A DNA stretch of 64,000 nt from Gadus chalcogrammus (taxonomy: Eukaryota; Chordata; Actinopteri; Gadiformes; Gadidae). The DNA is taken from assembly GCF_026213295.1 (NCBI RefSeq), contig NC_079427.1, forward strand, positions 31,384,700-31,448,699, in the 5' to 3' direction. The first letter of the stretch is position 1; each line of letters opens with the position of its first letter. Positions 45,725 through 60,611 of the stretch are shown here, one piece after another. The notes beneath the pieces are model-generated. The model searched no databases, was not told where the DNA came from, and worked only from the letters and a program-made list of their open reading frames with translations. The position numbers and the translations under genes are program-made.

Positions 45725-46454
45725 TAGGGCTGGCCCGAATGCCATTTTTCAGGCTTTGAATAGTCGTGGGTTTTTCCGAGCGAATATTCGAATACTTGTT
45801 TCAGAAAAAAACACCATCAAAAACAACATTAATAATCCCCATATACTCCCTGGAACCGATTTTGACAGTATCTGCATATTTTGTTGAAGATTTAATAGCT
45901 TTTGAACGTTAATTAGTAGGCCTAAGTAGGTTGAAGTTCCTTAGTTTTTCCCCGTGAAATCAAACAGCTGTTGTTCCGTTCCAAATCAGCTGTCCTCTGC
46001 CATCTCAGCCCTTACGGGAGCTTTTCAATTCATCCTGGAACGTGCATCTTTTCAGGTAATTTGTACAATAAATCCATAACAAATACAGAATATTGATTGT
46101 CTTATGTGTCCATATTATATCCATTATATTGACCGGGTATTCCCAAGACGCTCACGCTCTGCAGCATGCCAGTTACAGTTGATTGGCGCGGCGCTGTACA
46201 GCGAACGTAAACAAACAACTAAGCTAAGGTTAGCATTTCGGAAGTATTACTTTTTATTACACAATGTTGTGTTGTAAAGTAAAGGGAAACAAGATATCTA
46301 TTCTTCCTCCACCTCTCTCGCTTCTCTGCTTGGTGTCGCTGACGCTTATAGTTTGCCTCCCTCGCTCTGGTAACGTCACGTACGTGAAAAAAAATAACGA
46401 AGCTACGAATATTAATTTTCCAAACGAGTATTCGAATAATTCGGGCCAGCCCTA
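45725..46454. mobile_element. Non-autonomous hAT element, 730 bp
   Basis: Ends TAGGGCTGGCCCGAAT and ATTCGGGCCAGCCCTA, exact 8-bp duplication ATTACCAT (45717-45724 and 46455-46462). No transposase. Inserted inside another repeat (the one starting near 45603). Confidence 0.88.
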
Positions 46455-46462
46455 ATTACCAT

Positions 46463-46739
46463 ATGTAAGGGTTTGTGCACAGAGGGGATTGTCGGGAAAG
46501 AGATGGCTGTCTCGCTCTCGTAATGTCTGTCTTGCTCTCGTTCTGTCTCTCGTACCACTCTCGGTTCCACTTTTACTTTTGCGCGCTACCTGTCTCACTC
46601 TTTTCCGGCCTCCAGCTTTTCCTGCTGGAGCCTGCCGCTTAAAGGTGGGGGGGCGCGGACCGGTCTAATAATAATAATAACTATAATAAACTCAAGCAAA
46701 GCAGACTATATCTCAGCCTTCCAAAACAAAATCTGGTTT
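46463..46739. other. clcn2 intron, fragment of an older repeat
   Basis: Right part of the repeat hosting the 45725 hAT element, then (AAT)n at about 46667-46680. Nothing else recognised. Confidence 0.4.
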
Positions 46740-47239
46740 TAGGGTAAATTATAACGTTGGTTAAATTATTTGGGAAAGAACAGCTGATAAAGCGGAAAGA
46801 AGTTGTACTTTTAAAACAATGCATCTGCACCGTACAGCAAACCCATATTTTCTTGACAGACATTGTGTACAAGCCCATCATTTTTAGGATTGATATTAAA
46901 ACACAGTTTTACCGTAAAACACAGTTTTACCGTGAGTGAGTAAAAGAATGAATGAATGCAGTTGATGCTTGGCGCGCGGTTATGTGCACCCATCTGTTTA
47001 AACACAGGAAAACTAAACACGTAACGCATAATACAGTCGATGGCAATGTATATTAACGGGGGGACACATGCATATTATGAAAACAAAGTCGTTAACGATA
47101 ATGTGAACAATACTGGTGAGAAACTATGTTTGTTAATGTATTGACACTTATCATTAAATAGACCACAGTTGCGGCCACAGGACCACATATCATATATGTG
47201 TTAAGTTCTCTTTGCCAAAATTTCCATGACGACTTAGAC

Positions 47240-48010
47240 TCGTGCGTATACATGCAGACAGAGTCATAATCGGGTAAATAAACGAATAAGATCTCAAAAG
47301 GAATTGTATCATGCATGTAAACACCTTTAACTGATCTTCTTCGCATAAATATCGCCACATGAACGAACAAGCGAAATCGGATAAGAACACCCAGATAACT
47401 CGTTCATAGTCGGCCTTCTACCGGCATGTAAACCAGCATCGTATCGCATATCGGAGTTTGCACTCTGAGCATGCTCGTGATCTTGCAGCCGGGGGCCGTG
47501 AGCCGGAAGGAGATGGTAGTCGAATTGTTGTCACCATCGATAAATATCCTTCATAAATATAAATATTTAATTATTTCTGTATGTTTATGGTTGTGGGGGG
47601 AAGGAACATTGGCTTTGACTCTCTGAAGTCCAAGTTGCAACGCGACAAATGAGAGAATGGGATTGTTGCCGTATGCGGGACAGCTGTCAGTTCACTTCGG
47701 GTCCATGTCATTTCTCCAACGCTCCATTATTTCCGACCCGTGGTCGTCTGCGGACTCCTCCGGCCGCCGCATACGATCGTGAAAGATCTTTCTCGAATGC
47801 CGCGGCCGCCTGAGTTTGTTGTTGCTGCTGACGTAAAGAGGTAAGCCGTCGGCTCTACTACCACTAGTTGAAATGGGTACAGCGCCACCTATCGTACCGG
47901 GGCATTTCATGCTTTGGCCAATGAATCGATTTTCTCACGCCATGTACACCCGGACAATTGCAGTTGTCCAATTGAGGAGCATAGTTGAACTATGGCTTTA
48001 ATCGGATTAT
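47240..48010. repeat. Dispersed repeat, copy 1
   Basis: Similar in direct orientation to 53311-54025 (shared GAGCATGCTCGTGATC-like, TTGACTCTCTGAAGTCCA and ATTGCAGTTGTCCAATTGAG). Probably a non-autonomous DNA element with GCATGTAAAC near its ends; boundaries approximate. Confidence 0.55.
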
Positions 48011-48219
48011 GTACTGAGTGTTTCTGAAGTTGTAGAAGAAAACGCTATTCCATGTGTGAATCAGGCCTATTATTTGAAGTTTGAAGTGAATCTTAAAGGG
48101 GATGGGAGATGGCACTCTCCTTGGTTTGTTGCATGTTACACCCAAAACACACCTATAGGCTTCAGACCAACCCATTTTAGATTGCCGTCGGCCCCAAGAG
48201 TAATTATCCGCCTGTATAA

Positions 48220-49585
48220 CTGTCCGTCCACACCAGAAGCGAATTGAGCGACCAAATCGCCGGAAGTCATTCACTTTCTATGGGCAAGAGCGACCAGAGC
48301 GACCAAAGCGACCAACGCTACCAGCGGCCAAAGTTGAGCGACCAGAGCGTCAAAAAGAAGTTGAAAACTTTTTAACTTTATGCAAATGACTATTATTCGC
48401 TTCAGCGACCAAACACTGACAGCCAATCGGAATGTAGACGCTCTTCGTTTGCGTGGATCCCAAGGAACATCGGCAGGCACTTTGGTTCCTACCTACCTTT
48501 ATTCACTCACCGAACAAAATGTCGGCTGAAGTATTAATCGCGGCTGTAACTGGGCACCCGGTGTTGTACGAACCCACCCTTTTTCAGTTCAGAGATCGAA
48601 ACGCCATAGTGGTTTGGATATCAAGTGATGATAAGCGGGAGTATTTATAGGCTACATCTAGAACGTTTGTATTTAAGCGGGAATCATTATAATTTGCTCT
48701 ACATGCCACCAATCTAACCAACCAATCGCGTGTAGCATGCTTTAAACAAAACCAAAAAAGTATTTGAAATCGTCACATAAACAAACTAATCGACAAGACG
48801 AGGGATAAATGACAAGGGATATATCTCTTGTCTTTTATCCCACTATTCCCCACTATTCACGGAGCCTGAGGTGAATAATTTTTAATTAAATAGTCTAGAA
48901 AGATAGATAGTCAACTCTTTATTAATACCAAACGACACAAATCGTCGGGAATCCATTTAGGTGGTTCGTCCCACACAGGACAGTAGCCTACAAGACCACA
49001 CAGAACAAGTCTGACTGGACATACACACAATACATCACATTAAAAATAGACACGCGTTGATAGATAGATAGACAGAAAGGCCTAGATAGATAGATATGTT
49101 CCATTATTTGCCTTGCGGAGCCAACCAGTCCTGTGCACGTATGCAAATTAGCCATGTGCGCCAATGTCTATTTGTTTTGAATGCGACGAATGAGTGCAGA
49201 TCATGATTTGCAGATCCAGATCAGTGAAACATATTTCAACTACTACAGCACGCAGGGTTTTTTGTTCTCGGTTGTAATTAGCCTACATTTTAGGATTTTT
49301 TTTATATTGGGGGGAATCACTGTCCTACTTGTTGTCGAAGCACTTTATTGAACAAGCAAAACCGTCTCGGCAATATGGCCAAGGTGTATGGGAGAGTTCA
49401 CTATTTGATATGGCTGTCTGTAGGGCCTACTAAACGCATACGGCTCCTTTAAATGCGTCTGCATAATTGAATTGTACGTCATGAGCGACTTGAGCGACCA
49501 AAGCGAACAGAAAAATTTGCAGCGAAACTTTGTGAGCGACCAAAGCGTCTTTGACGCTTTGGTCGCTCCTGGTGTGGACGGACAG
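48220..49585. mobile_element. Harbinger-like non-autonomous element, 1.37 kb
   Basis: Tips CTGTCCGTCCACACCAG and complement, with a TAA duplication (48217-48219 and 49586-49588), the TWA type expected for PIF/Harbinger. Subterminal regions carry repeated GAGCGACCAAAGCG motifs in both orientations. The interior holds short GATA repeats (48897-49100). No transposase frame. Confidence 0.8.
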
Positions 49586-50174
49586 TAATAGCAACAGCGC
49601 CAGAGATCCGCCCACAAAGCAACTTGTGTTTCGCGCTTCTCACTAGCGTTTCAGACCGTTAAAATAGTGCCCTAAGTGTATATGTTTTAGGGCTTTGACT
49701 TCGAACTCGAAAAAATATATATATTAGGCAGCCCTTAATATTCGAAGCTGTTATGGGCAGGCCAAGAGGGAGAGACGTCGGAGAACCCGACGCAGTCTAC
49801 TCATAATATTGTAAAGACCACGGAAGAGGCAGTGAATGAAGTATTGATTAGACAGCGATTTGTTAGAAACCTAATAAACCGTTGGAACACGCAAGACCGG
49901 TAACCATAGCAACGCCGGTAAACAAACCTCGCAAAGCCCAATCCAGGGCTGAATCCGAATACTCATACTTATAGTATGCATTTTGTAGTACGCCACAAAT
50001 ATAGCGCGTCCGAATGCTCAATACGCATTGTGTACTACGGAAAACGTTTCCGAATGCGTACTACCGCCAGTATACAACGGTAGGTCACTACGCTATCCCA
50101 CAATGCAACCGGAGTCTGGTAACGAACGAAGAAGAGATGGCTGACCCGACACTACCAACCATAGATATATATAT

Positions 50175-50619
50175 TAACTAGATGCCCTATGGCGGCGTCT
50201 AGAACGTCACCACTGGCGGCCATCTTACCACAGTAAGCTGCTCAGCCATAACATTGTGTTGGTAGTGATTCATGTACTTTTTAAACAACCATAACTTGCT
50301 CAATTTTCAACCGATTTACAAACGGTTTGGTTTATTACAAACGTTATTAACGTGGTTATGATAGTGTACCTATTTTAGAACATGATTATATTTTTCATTA
50401 TTCTATCAAAAGTATGCAGTGTCATAACTACATCTCTGACGATTATAACAAACCAAACCGTTTGAAAATCGGTTGAAGATTGAGCAAGTTATGGTTGTTA
50501 AAAAGTACATGAATCACTACCAACACAATGTTATGGTTGAGCAGCTTACTGTGGTAAGATGGCCGCCAGTGGTGACCTTCGACTCCATTGGCCAGCAGCG
50601 CGGACGAGGCATCTAGTTA
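50175..50619. mobile_element. Fold-back element with ~130-bp inner arms
   Basis: Outer ends TAACTAGATGCC and GGCATCTAGTTA. Inner arms 50211-50338 and about 50447-50576 are near-perfect complements (GGCGGCCATCTTACCACAGT, CATAACATTGTGTTGGTAGT). It sits in AT-rich TATATA sequence, suggesting a TA target as for Tc1/mariner-type MITEs. Confidence 0.8.
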
Positions 50620-51974
50620 ATATATATTATGGAAGCATATATGTAGCAAAATTCAAATGGCAATGCAATTTGCAATTTGCAATTCAATAAGTAATTACGT
50701 TATGCAATTGACAATGCATTATGCAATTTCATAATGTAATTTGTAAATACGTTATTCAAAGTGTATTTTAAAATGCAAAGTGACAATGCAATCCTCAATT
50801 AAATTGGCAAAAGTTATAACAATAAAAATACAATAACATTTTGTCAAATTCTTTGAGTTCCTTTATTCAAATTGAAAAGCTATAGCTTCCCCGTGATTGC
50901 AATCCACTTCGCCACGCTCCGTGTGTTGCGATATTCAAATGACATTTCAATCCGCAAAACGGAATCCAAAACGGAATCCAAAGAGGAATCCAAAGAGGAA
51001 TCCAAAAAGTCAATATGCAAAGTGGCAAACGTATCAGCCACCAGCGGGAACTACGTCACTTTCTATTGTGTCAGACTGTTTTATGTGTGGGGGGAGGGAG
51101 TTCCAGAGCCTGGGTGCTGAACAGCTGAATGACCGGGCACCCATTCGTAATGAGTCGTGATGTGGGGATACATAGTAGTCCAGCAGAGGTTGAGCGGAGG
51201 GAGCGGGAGGGAGTGTATTCTTGGAGGAGGTCCCAGAGGTAACGGGGCTAGGTTGTGGAGAGCGTTGTAGGTGAGGAGTGGGTGGAGACGGTGGGTCTCC
51301 CGACCCTATGTTTCGCACCCAGTGCCTGTAGCACTTTGGAAATCTTTGTGTTTACCACACTGGCGTCAAAACGTACCCGTGAGGATAAGTCGTCTATCCT
51401 ATCTCCCAGAACACGCACTCTATCTACTGCATCTGTGTCTTCAACACGATTGTTCTCCACATCATCGGCCAAACTTCGGAGCGTATCAATAATCACCATT
51501 GGTGACCATGGACCTGACTCATACGAACTAGAAGTGAACAAGGAAATTACGAGCAAGTGACGTAGTTCCCGCCCAGACGCTGATTGGCTGATACGTTTGC
51601 CACTTTGCATATTGACTTTTTGGATTCCTCTTTGGATTCCTCTTTGGATTCCGTTTTGCGGATTGAAATGTCATTTGAATATCGCAACACACGGAGCGTG
51701 GCGAAGTGGATTGCAATCACGGGGACGCTATAGCTTTTCAATTTGTATGAAGGAACTCAAAGAATTTGACAAAATGTTATTCTATTTGTTTTGTTAGAAC
51801 TTTTGCAAATTTAATTGAGGATTGCATTGTCACTTTGCATTTTAAAATACACTTTGAATAACGTATTTACAAATTACATTATAAAATTGCATAATGCATT
51901 GTCAAATGCATAATGGAATTCCAAATTGCATTGCCATTTGAATTTTGCTACATATATGCTTCCATAATATATAT
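50620..51974. mobile_element. Long-TIR element (arms ~430 bp)
   Basis: Left arm 50620-51060 and right arm 51553-51974 are inverted copies (TTATGGAAGCATATATGTAG at the tip, GGAACTACGTCACTT at the inner edge). The arms carry AATTGCAAT-type repeats and tandem GGAATCCAAA units whose number differs between arms (four left, three right). The interior is foreign: 51062-51300 resembles a LINE RT C-terminus on the - strand. Confidence 0.85.
51062..51300 (-). pseudogene. Non-LTR retrotransposon C-terminal fragment
   Basis: The - strand frame reads RMGARSFSCSAPRLWNSLPP then HIKQSDTIES, the very common C-terminal motif (SxxAPRLWNSLPxxIK) of fish non-LTR reverse transcriptases. It is only a fragment, inside the long-TIR element. 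The adjacent - strand frame to 51610 is not recognised. Confidence 0.7.
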
Positions 51975-51977
51975 CTA

Positions 51978-52299
51978 CAGAGATGGGAGTAAGTCCCATA
52001 CATGCAAGTCTCAAGTCAGTCGCAAGTCTTAGCCCTCAAGTCTCAAGTAAGTCCAAGTCGTCAGTAAGGAGGATCAAGCAAGTCAAGTCCAAGCACAGCT
52101 TTAGTCAAGCAAGTCAAGTCAAGCCTCATCATCAAGTCAAGTCAAGTCAAGTCATTATCAAATTCTTTTTTTTCAAATGTCTGTATTTCATCAAACCTGT
52201 TTTTCAGAGTCATTTATTTTAAATGTAAGAATATAAGTTACGTAATGAATCAGCTCAACATGAATGAATCTCAAACAGCTTTTTATTTGTGTGTGTGTG

Positions 52300-52363
<64 letters not shown>

Positions 52364-52990
52364 TTTTTAGCTTAAGTAAAATCATCAATAACAACTACTA
52401 GTACTCTCACTAATAGTCAGCAGCCAAGTAGCAAAATGACAATCAAGGACGTTAATCCATCTAGGTTTGCAACATGTTACTCACCTTTCTTTATGTGCTG
52501 TCCTGAAATGTCGGATGAAATTCGACGTGGTGCATGGCAAATCCGTAATTTTGACATTGCAGATTTTGCATGTCGCTCCTCTTTTATTTTGTGTTGTTGT
52601 GTAATCTTTATAGCCAAAATTGATTATTTTCGGGATGTTGGTCGGAGCGCCTTCCATCTCTGCTGATGATCACTCACTAGACTCATGCAGGAATGTCACG
52701 TTGCGTGGATGAGGGCGGGTTGCCAGGTTGCAGGTCAGGAGCACTCGCGCACAATAAAACAATGTTCATCTAATATTTTTTTTTATTATTATTATTTAAA
52801 ATATTTAACAAGACTGCAATGACTTGGCAAGTCACATGACTCAAGTCAAGTCAAGTCACAAGTCAGGAAGGGGCAAGTCAAAGTCAAGTCAAGTCTTTCG
52901 TTAGTGTTGGTCAAGCAAGTCACAAGTCGCAAAACTGGCGACTCGAGTCGGACTCGAGTCAAGTCTTTGACTCGAGTCCCCCCATCTCTG
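51978..52990. mobile_element. hAT-type element with AAGTC-rich ends
   Basis: Tips CAGAGATGGG and CCCATCTCTG, exact 8-bp duplication TATATCTA (51970-51977 and 52991-52998). Both ends are rich in AAGTC/GACTCGAGTC pentamers. Includes (GT)n at about 52292-52361. No intact transposase. Confidence 0.88.
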
Positions 52991-53310
52991 TATATCTATG
53001 CTACCAACAGCGGCTTAGAAAGACGTCGTAGAAAGCGGCGAAAAAAAGAGACATTAAAAAGAGTAAAAAAGTAAAGTAAGTAATTAAGCTGTAGACCGTA
53101 CTACACTGTCAAGTGTAGTACGGTCAAGTAGTAGACACTGAACAGAAATAGCATGTATTTAGTATTCGGATTCAGCCCAGGTCTTACTGAAGGCATTTAA
53201 TGGTCAAAATATTATTAATAAATATTCGAATATATTCGAATATTAATATTAATAAACAAACAAACTTCGAATAGGATTTTTGGGCAAAAGTCAAAGCCCT
53301 AATATGTTTA

Positions 53311-54025
53311 CGGTCAATCGATTTGGAATTTTATTTTGCATTCTGCGCATGCTCAAGATCTTTTCCGGGGGCCTTGAGCCAGAAGTAGAAGGAGACGGTA
53401 GTCGTGTTGTTGTCGCTGTCAGACAACGAGAACTGTGATTTATTTAAAAAGTTGGCGCAGAAGATGGAGGAAGCCGGTGTCGTGCTAATGTAGTTACCCC
53501 CTATAAGAGGTGTATCGTCATCAACATGCATTCAGTATACACTACGCTTTCACCCAAGGCTGAATTAAAGGTACATGTTTTTCGAAATTTTGGTCATCAA
53601 CGAGGTTGTAAAGTACTAACTTTGGCCACATCTGTCAAAATAAATGTTTGTTACTTCCGAAGTTTTAATGATCTTTATTCATTCATTGCGCCGATATTCT
53701 GTGATATTATGATTCTTAAAGACTGTGTTGGGTTCTGCGACTCTCTGGTACTTCCACAACAAGTAAAGATTCGTAGTGGGGGTTATCTCGCCCATGGAGT
53801 AGAAGGAATTGGGGGAAAGGAACTCTGGCTTTGACTCTCTGAAGTCCAGATTGAACCGCGACATGGAGAGAAACGAATTGTTGCCATATACAGACTCCCA
53901 TCAGAGCTGCTCCACCGCCGGAGGAGCTGCTTGCTCTGCTATAATCTGACAATTGCAGTTGTTCAATTGAGGAGCATAGTCAAACTATGTCTTTAATCTG
54001 ATTAAGCTGTGCATGTAAACGTACT
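53311..54025. repeat. Dispersed repeat, copy 2
   Basis: Diverged direct-orientation copy of 47240-48010, directly after the hAT insertion site and ending near GCATGTAAACGTACTG. Confidence 0.55.
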
Positions 54026-54051
54026 GTGTGTGTCTCCTTGACAGATTCTTA

Positions 54052-54629
54052 TAGCCTAGAAATCTAGAAGCCCCTAGCGGCAGCAAATTTAATTTGCAGC
54101 CAGGGAGGTCTAGCCTTCTGTCGTCGTTTTTCGCTGCTGGAAACAGAAAATGGGACAGGCCAATCAGATCGTGAGGGGCGGCATCGACCTGAATGACGAC
54201 AGAGCTGTGACGGTTCCGTGTTAAAGGTAAACAATAATGGCTGCTGCTGCTGGCGAACAGCTGTCTTTCGACTCTGCTTTGGCCGCGACTCTTCAAGACT
54301 TGAAGTTGTAATTTTCTTTGAGAAATGAACAAAGAACTGCACTGGAAAGTCTTTCCTGGAAAAGAAAGATGTATTCTGAGTTTTGCCGACCGGATACGGT
54401 AAAAGTTTTGTCGTTGGTCTCCATTCTCTCAATCCACCATTCACAACACTTCCCCATGGAAATTTCCGTCGCTCTGACTACGTCACCTTCTTCGTTGCTC
54501 TGATTGGATGTAGCGCTATCCTATTGCGTGCAGAGGGAACTTGAAAGGCAACCGTTTATCCCGCCCACACTGCCTCCGTATGAGACCAGACCCAATATCT
54601 TTCTGATATGGGTCTGGCTTGCCAGGCTA
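54052..54629. mobile_element. TAGCCTRG-ended element with 9-bp duplication
   Basis: Begins TAGCCTAGAAATC and ends GCTTGCCAGGCTA, exact 9-bp duplication AGATTCTTA (54043-54051 and 54630-54638). A 9-bp duplication points to a Mutator-like (MULE) non-autonomous element. Interior without a credible frame. Confidence 0.8.
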
Positions 54630-55606
<977 letters not shown>

Positions 55607-55711
55607 CTTATGCAGTGAGGTACGTTCCACAAGTTGAAAAGGGGCGGGGTCGATCTTGCAGTTGCTGAAGTTGACCTGTTCATCAAGCTGTTGCTCCTCC
55701 CACTCTGCAAT
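55607..55711 (-). CDS. clcn2: ClC-2 chloride channel, linker/CBS2 entry exon
   Basis: Thirty-five codons, phase 0, reading [20 protein letters not shown] then [15 protein letters not shown]. It matches ClC-2 just before the second CBS domain ([28 protein letters not shown] when followed by the next exon). Acceptor CCCCCAG (AG at 55713-55712) behind a ~430-bp pyrimidine-rich tract. The donor is GTCTGTCTG, the first bases of a TCTG microsatellite, instead of a GTRAG consensus. Cytosolic C-terminal region of the channel. Confidence 0.95.
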
Positions 55712-56150
55712 CTGGGGGGGGGGAAGGAGAGGAGGGAGAGGGAGAAGAGGTGAGGGAGGGGAGGAGGGAGAGGGAGTGGATGGGAGGGAGAGGGAGAGGA
55801 GGGGAGGGGATGGAGAAGATGGGAGGGAGAGGCGGGGAGGGAGAGGGAGAAGAGGAGGGGAGGGAGTGGGAGAAGTGGGGAGGGAGAGGAGGTGAGGGAG
55901 AACAGGGGAGGGGAGGAGGCGAGGGGGCAGAGAGGGAGAAGAGGGGAGGGAGAGGAGGGGAGGGAGAGGAGGAGAGGGGATGGAGTGGTGGGGAGGGAGA
56001 GGGAGAAGAGGGGAGGGAGAGGAGGGAGAAGGAGAAGAGGGGAGGGAGAGGAGGGAGAGGGAGAAGAGAGGAGGGAGAGAAGGGGAGTGAGAGGGAGAAA
56101 AGGGGAAGGAGAGGAGGAGAGGGAGAGGGAGAAGAGGGGAAGCCCAGTTG
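55712..56150 (+). repeat. GGGAGA/GAGGGG-rich polypurine tract
   Basis: About 440 bp almost entirely purine on + and hence pyrimidine on the clcn2 strand, reaching the acceptor of the 55607-55711 exon. Units GGGAGAGGAGGGGAGG vary. Gly/Arg/Glu- or Pro/Ser-rich frames are artefacts. Confidence 0.93.
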
Positions 56151-57198
<1,048 letters not shown>

Positions 57199-57237
57199 CT
57201 CTCGGATGGTCATGTCGTCCTCCGTGTCCCCGTCGTC
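57199..57237 (-). CDS. clcn2: ClC-2 chloride channel, 39-nt exon
   Basis: Thirteen codons, DDGDTEDDMTIRE, phase 0, between acceptor CTCTCTGCAG (AG at 57239-57238) and donor GTAAGG. It precedes [11 protein letters not shown] of the next exon, the position of the acidic EGEMSPEE-like segment of mammalian ClC-2, so the placement fits. Removing it keeps the frame. In the transcript it is flanked upstream by (UG)n and downstream by (CA)n. The exons for the membrane domain and CBS1 lie beyond the window or in unrecognised parts of 57.2-64 kb. Confidence 0.85.
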
Positions 57238-58306
<1,069 letters not shown>

Positions 58307-58309
<3 letters not shown>

Positions 58310-58785
58310 ATAAGTCAAATCTGAAAATAAATGGACGGTAATTGAAATGTGGGGGATTTAATGAAGAGCAGAGAACTTTACAGTAATGGTATGTGTTTGT
58401 GGGTACACATGCATACAACTTTCTGCTCCTATGGTGTAAATGTGTCTGTGTGCGCGTGTCTGTGTGTGAGAGAGACAGAGTGAGACTGCTGACAATAGAT
58501 GGTTACATCAGTACTGCTAAGTGGGCAGCTTCTGTGACCAGAGAATGATGTAGGAGCCATCCTTCTCCCACTGCCTCACTCCCTCTCTCTGCTTCCACTC
58601 ATTGATCTGTCCATCTGTCTGGCAAGTCAGCACACACTAACACACACACACACACACATTTTGAAACATACTCCCATCCCTATTGTATTGATTTAGGTTT
58701 CGTTATAATTTCTGTGTTTCCAGAATTCCTGCCTCCTGTGGTATGATAGAGAAATTGTCATGTGCTAGCATTGGCTTATAATTAT
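58307..58785. other. Nothing recognised
   Basis: Mixed sequence with short CA and CT runs. No gene or element identified. Confidence 0.4.
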
Positions 58786-59500
58786 TATTATACGGTTCTT
58801 CTCAATGCCGTGGAACGCTATGTTCACTTGCATGGGCCCCTCACAACTTTCGGCGGTAAATTATATTTGATAATTCACCGCTGTCATGGAAAACAAAGGA
58901 CTTTTTGCCTCTAATGACGTCTTTGGTATCACTCCACAAGTAGTCCGGTCACTTGTAAACCCCAGCGTCTTCGGTTGCTAAGCAACGTATTTCTCTGATG
59001 ATCCACACTACGAATGCTGGTAACAAATTAATTGTAATTTTTTTGTTTTGGCAAGTAGCCGTGTAATAAGCGGGATAATGTATAGAAGGTCGCCGGTCGG
59101 TCATTATCGAAAATAAGCCCCTTCAGGGCGAAGCAAGACCCTCTGCTGCGCGTCGGTTTCCTGATAATGACCGGCGTTCTATACATTATCCCTTGCATAA
59201 TTGGCCGTTGCTAAGCATAATTGACCGCTGTCAAGGAAAGTGTATTTTTTGCCTTGTCTTTCGTAGCACTCCACAAGTTGTCCGGTAACTTATCAACCCC
59301 AGCGTCATTGGCAAACGATATCTCTGCTGATCCAGACTACGAATGGTAACAAATAAATTGTAAAGACTCACAAAGTGAGCCTCGCCCTCACACAGCCTCT
59401 CCCAGGACGAAGCAAGACACCTCCGCTTTGCGGCGGGGTCCTGTTGTTAGGGCTTATTTTCCAGATAAGGACCGGCGTTCTATACATTACCCCTCACATA
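58786..59500. repeat. Dispersed repeat, inverse copies of the 4.3-4.7 kb family
   Basis: Two related halves (58800-59120 and 59160-59490) each contain GATAATGACCGGCGTTCTAT-like and GACCGCTGTCA-like segments in inverse orientation to 4258-4740. The halves are partly inverted relative to each other, so the copy looks like a compound or fold-back insertion. Confidence 0.6.
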
Positions 59501-59546
59501 TTAAACCCACTGTTCCAACCCACTCTCATAGTGTAATTCAAACAAT

Positions 59547-59626
59547 ATGAGATCACCATTATGAGATCAACTCTATGAGATCACCAGTATAAGATCAGCA
59601 CTATGAGATCAGCACTATGAGATCAC
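59547..59626 (+). repeat. 15-16-bp tandem repeat (TATGAGATCA)
   Basis: Five to six imperfect units of TATGAGATCA with CNN/CACTA spacers. Confidence 0.85.
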
Positions 59627-60611
59627 AGAGGTCTAGGAAGGAGGGGGGGGGTGGGGGTGTTACGAGCCAGGGCCAACTTTTTCTCGGCCGGTGCAGTCCA
59701 GCGCTGCCCAGACAGATTGCCACACGTCCAAGCGCCTCGCCGCCTGTGTCCCTGGGTCGTGTTGTCAAAGAATACATTAACAGGCTTCTTGACGTTGTTG
59801 AACACTCACAAACTGGTTGGCGCAGACTGGCCAAAACATACAATTTACTCCTGTTCACGCTACATGATATTTCAGTTACACTGACACTGGGAAATACTAC
59901 TATGGTGACGATCATCGCATGAGAAAACATGGATACATGATTCAGTCCAAAACAAAGGCCTCTCCCTCTCCCTCCCCTCCTCACATAGTCCAGCATATCG
60001 CAAATACAAAACATATATCTCAATTCTCTGGCACCCTGTTCCTGGTCCACAACCTGGCAGCTCTCTGTCCTCTCCTCATCCTCTCTGCTGCTGGTTTTCT
60101 GCTGAGCCAGCAATGCTCTGGACCGAAACTACCCTCAATTCAATTTAGCAAAGGGGAGGCTGAGAGAAACACAGGGTCACTGGCCCCTTGTTCAGGGCCC
60201 GCACTAACACAAACACACACTGGGCTAAACAACCACTAACCCAAACACAGAGAAGGGCCTTGTATTAATAATTCCCTTTTGTTTTTTAAAGGGCATAATA
60301 CTTAAAATAAGAGGAAATATTAATCTCTCATGCCAGATGGGGATCACAGTGTTGGAACACCAGCTCCTCTGCAGTGTGTGGGGATGTGCATATGTCAAGG
60401 GTTCACCACAACTCATCATGACAAGGAGCGCAGGAGACAGAGGGATGGAGAGAGACGGAGAGAGACAAAGACAGAGAGAGACAAAGAGACAGAGAAAGAG
60501 AGAAAGACAGAGAGAGAGAGATAGAGTACTTAACCAGGAGGACAGAGGTCACATGCACCACCATCTGCCTCCACGTTGACCAGGTAACACAAACACACAC
60601 AGAAACTCATA
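59627..60611. other. Probable clcn2 upstream intron, nothing recognised
   Basis: Contains a G-rich run near 59640 and a GAGACAGA tract at about 60437-60520. No exon of clcn2 recognised. Confidence 0.4.

Larger units (their letters stand above)
46740..49672. mobile_element. GGGCCCTA-ended DNA element, copy B, with nested insertions
   Basis: Diverged copy of the 41010-42148 element. Its segments are 46740 to ~47240, ~48010-48216 and 49589-49672, which align in order with copy A. They are interrupted by a repeat at ~47240-48010 and a Harbinger-like element at 48220-49585. The 3' end reads GACCGTTAAAATAGTGCCCT. Confidence 0.65.
49947..53177. mobile_element. TIR element (GGCTGAATCCGAATACT) inside the hAT
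   Basis: Ends GGCTGAATCCGAATACT and AGTATTCGGATTCAGCC, with a probable 3-bp CAG duplication (49944-49946 and 53178-53180). It is itself opened near 50160 and 52995 by further insertions. Confidence 0.75.
49688..53301. mobile_element. hAT-type element, 3.6 kb with nested elements
   Basis: Ends TAGGGCTTTGACTTCGAA and GTCAAAGCCCTA, exact 8-bp duplication ATATGTTT (49680-49687 and 53302-53309). The original element is small; most of its length is later insertions (49947-53177 and the elements inside that). The stretch 49780-49940 is shared with the hAT at 2756-3949. Confidence 0.88.
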
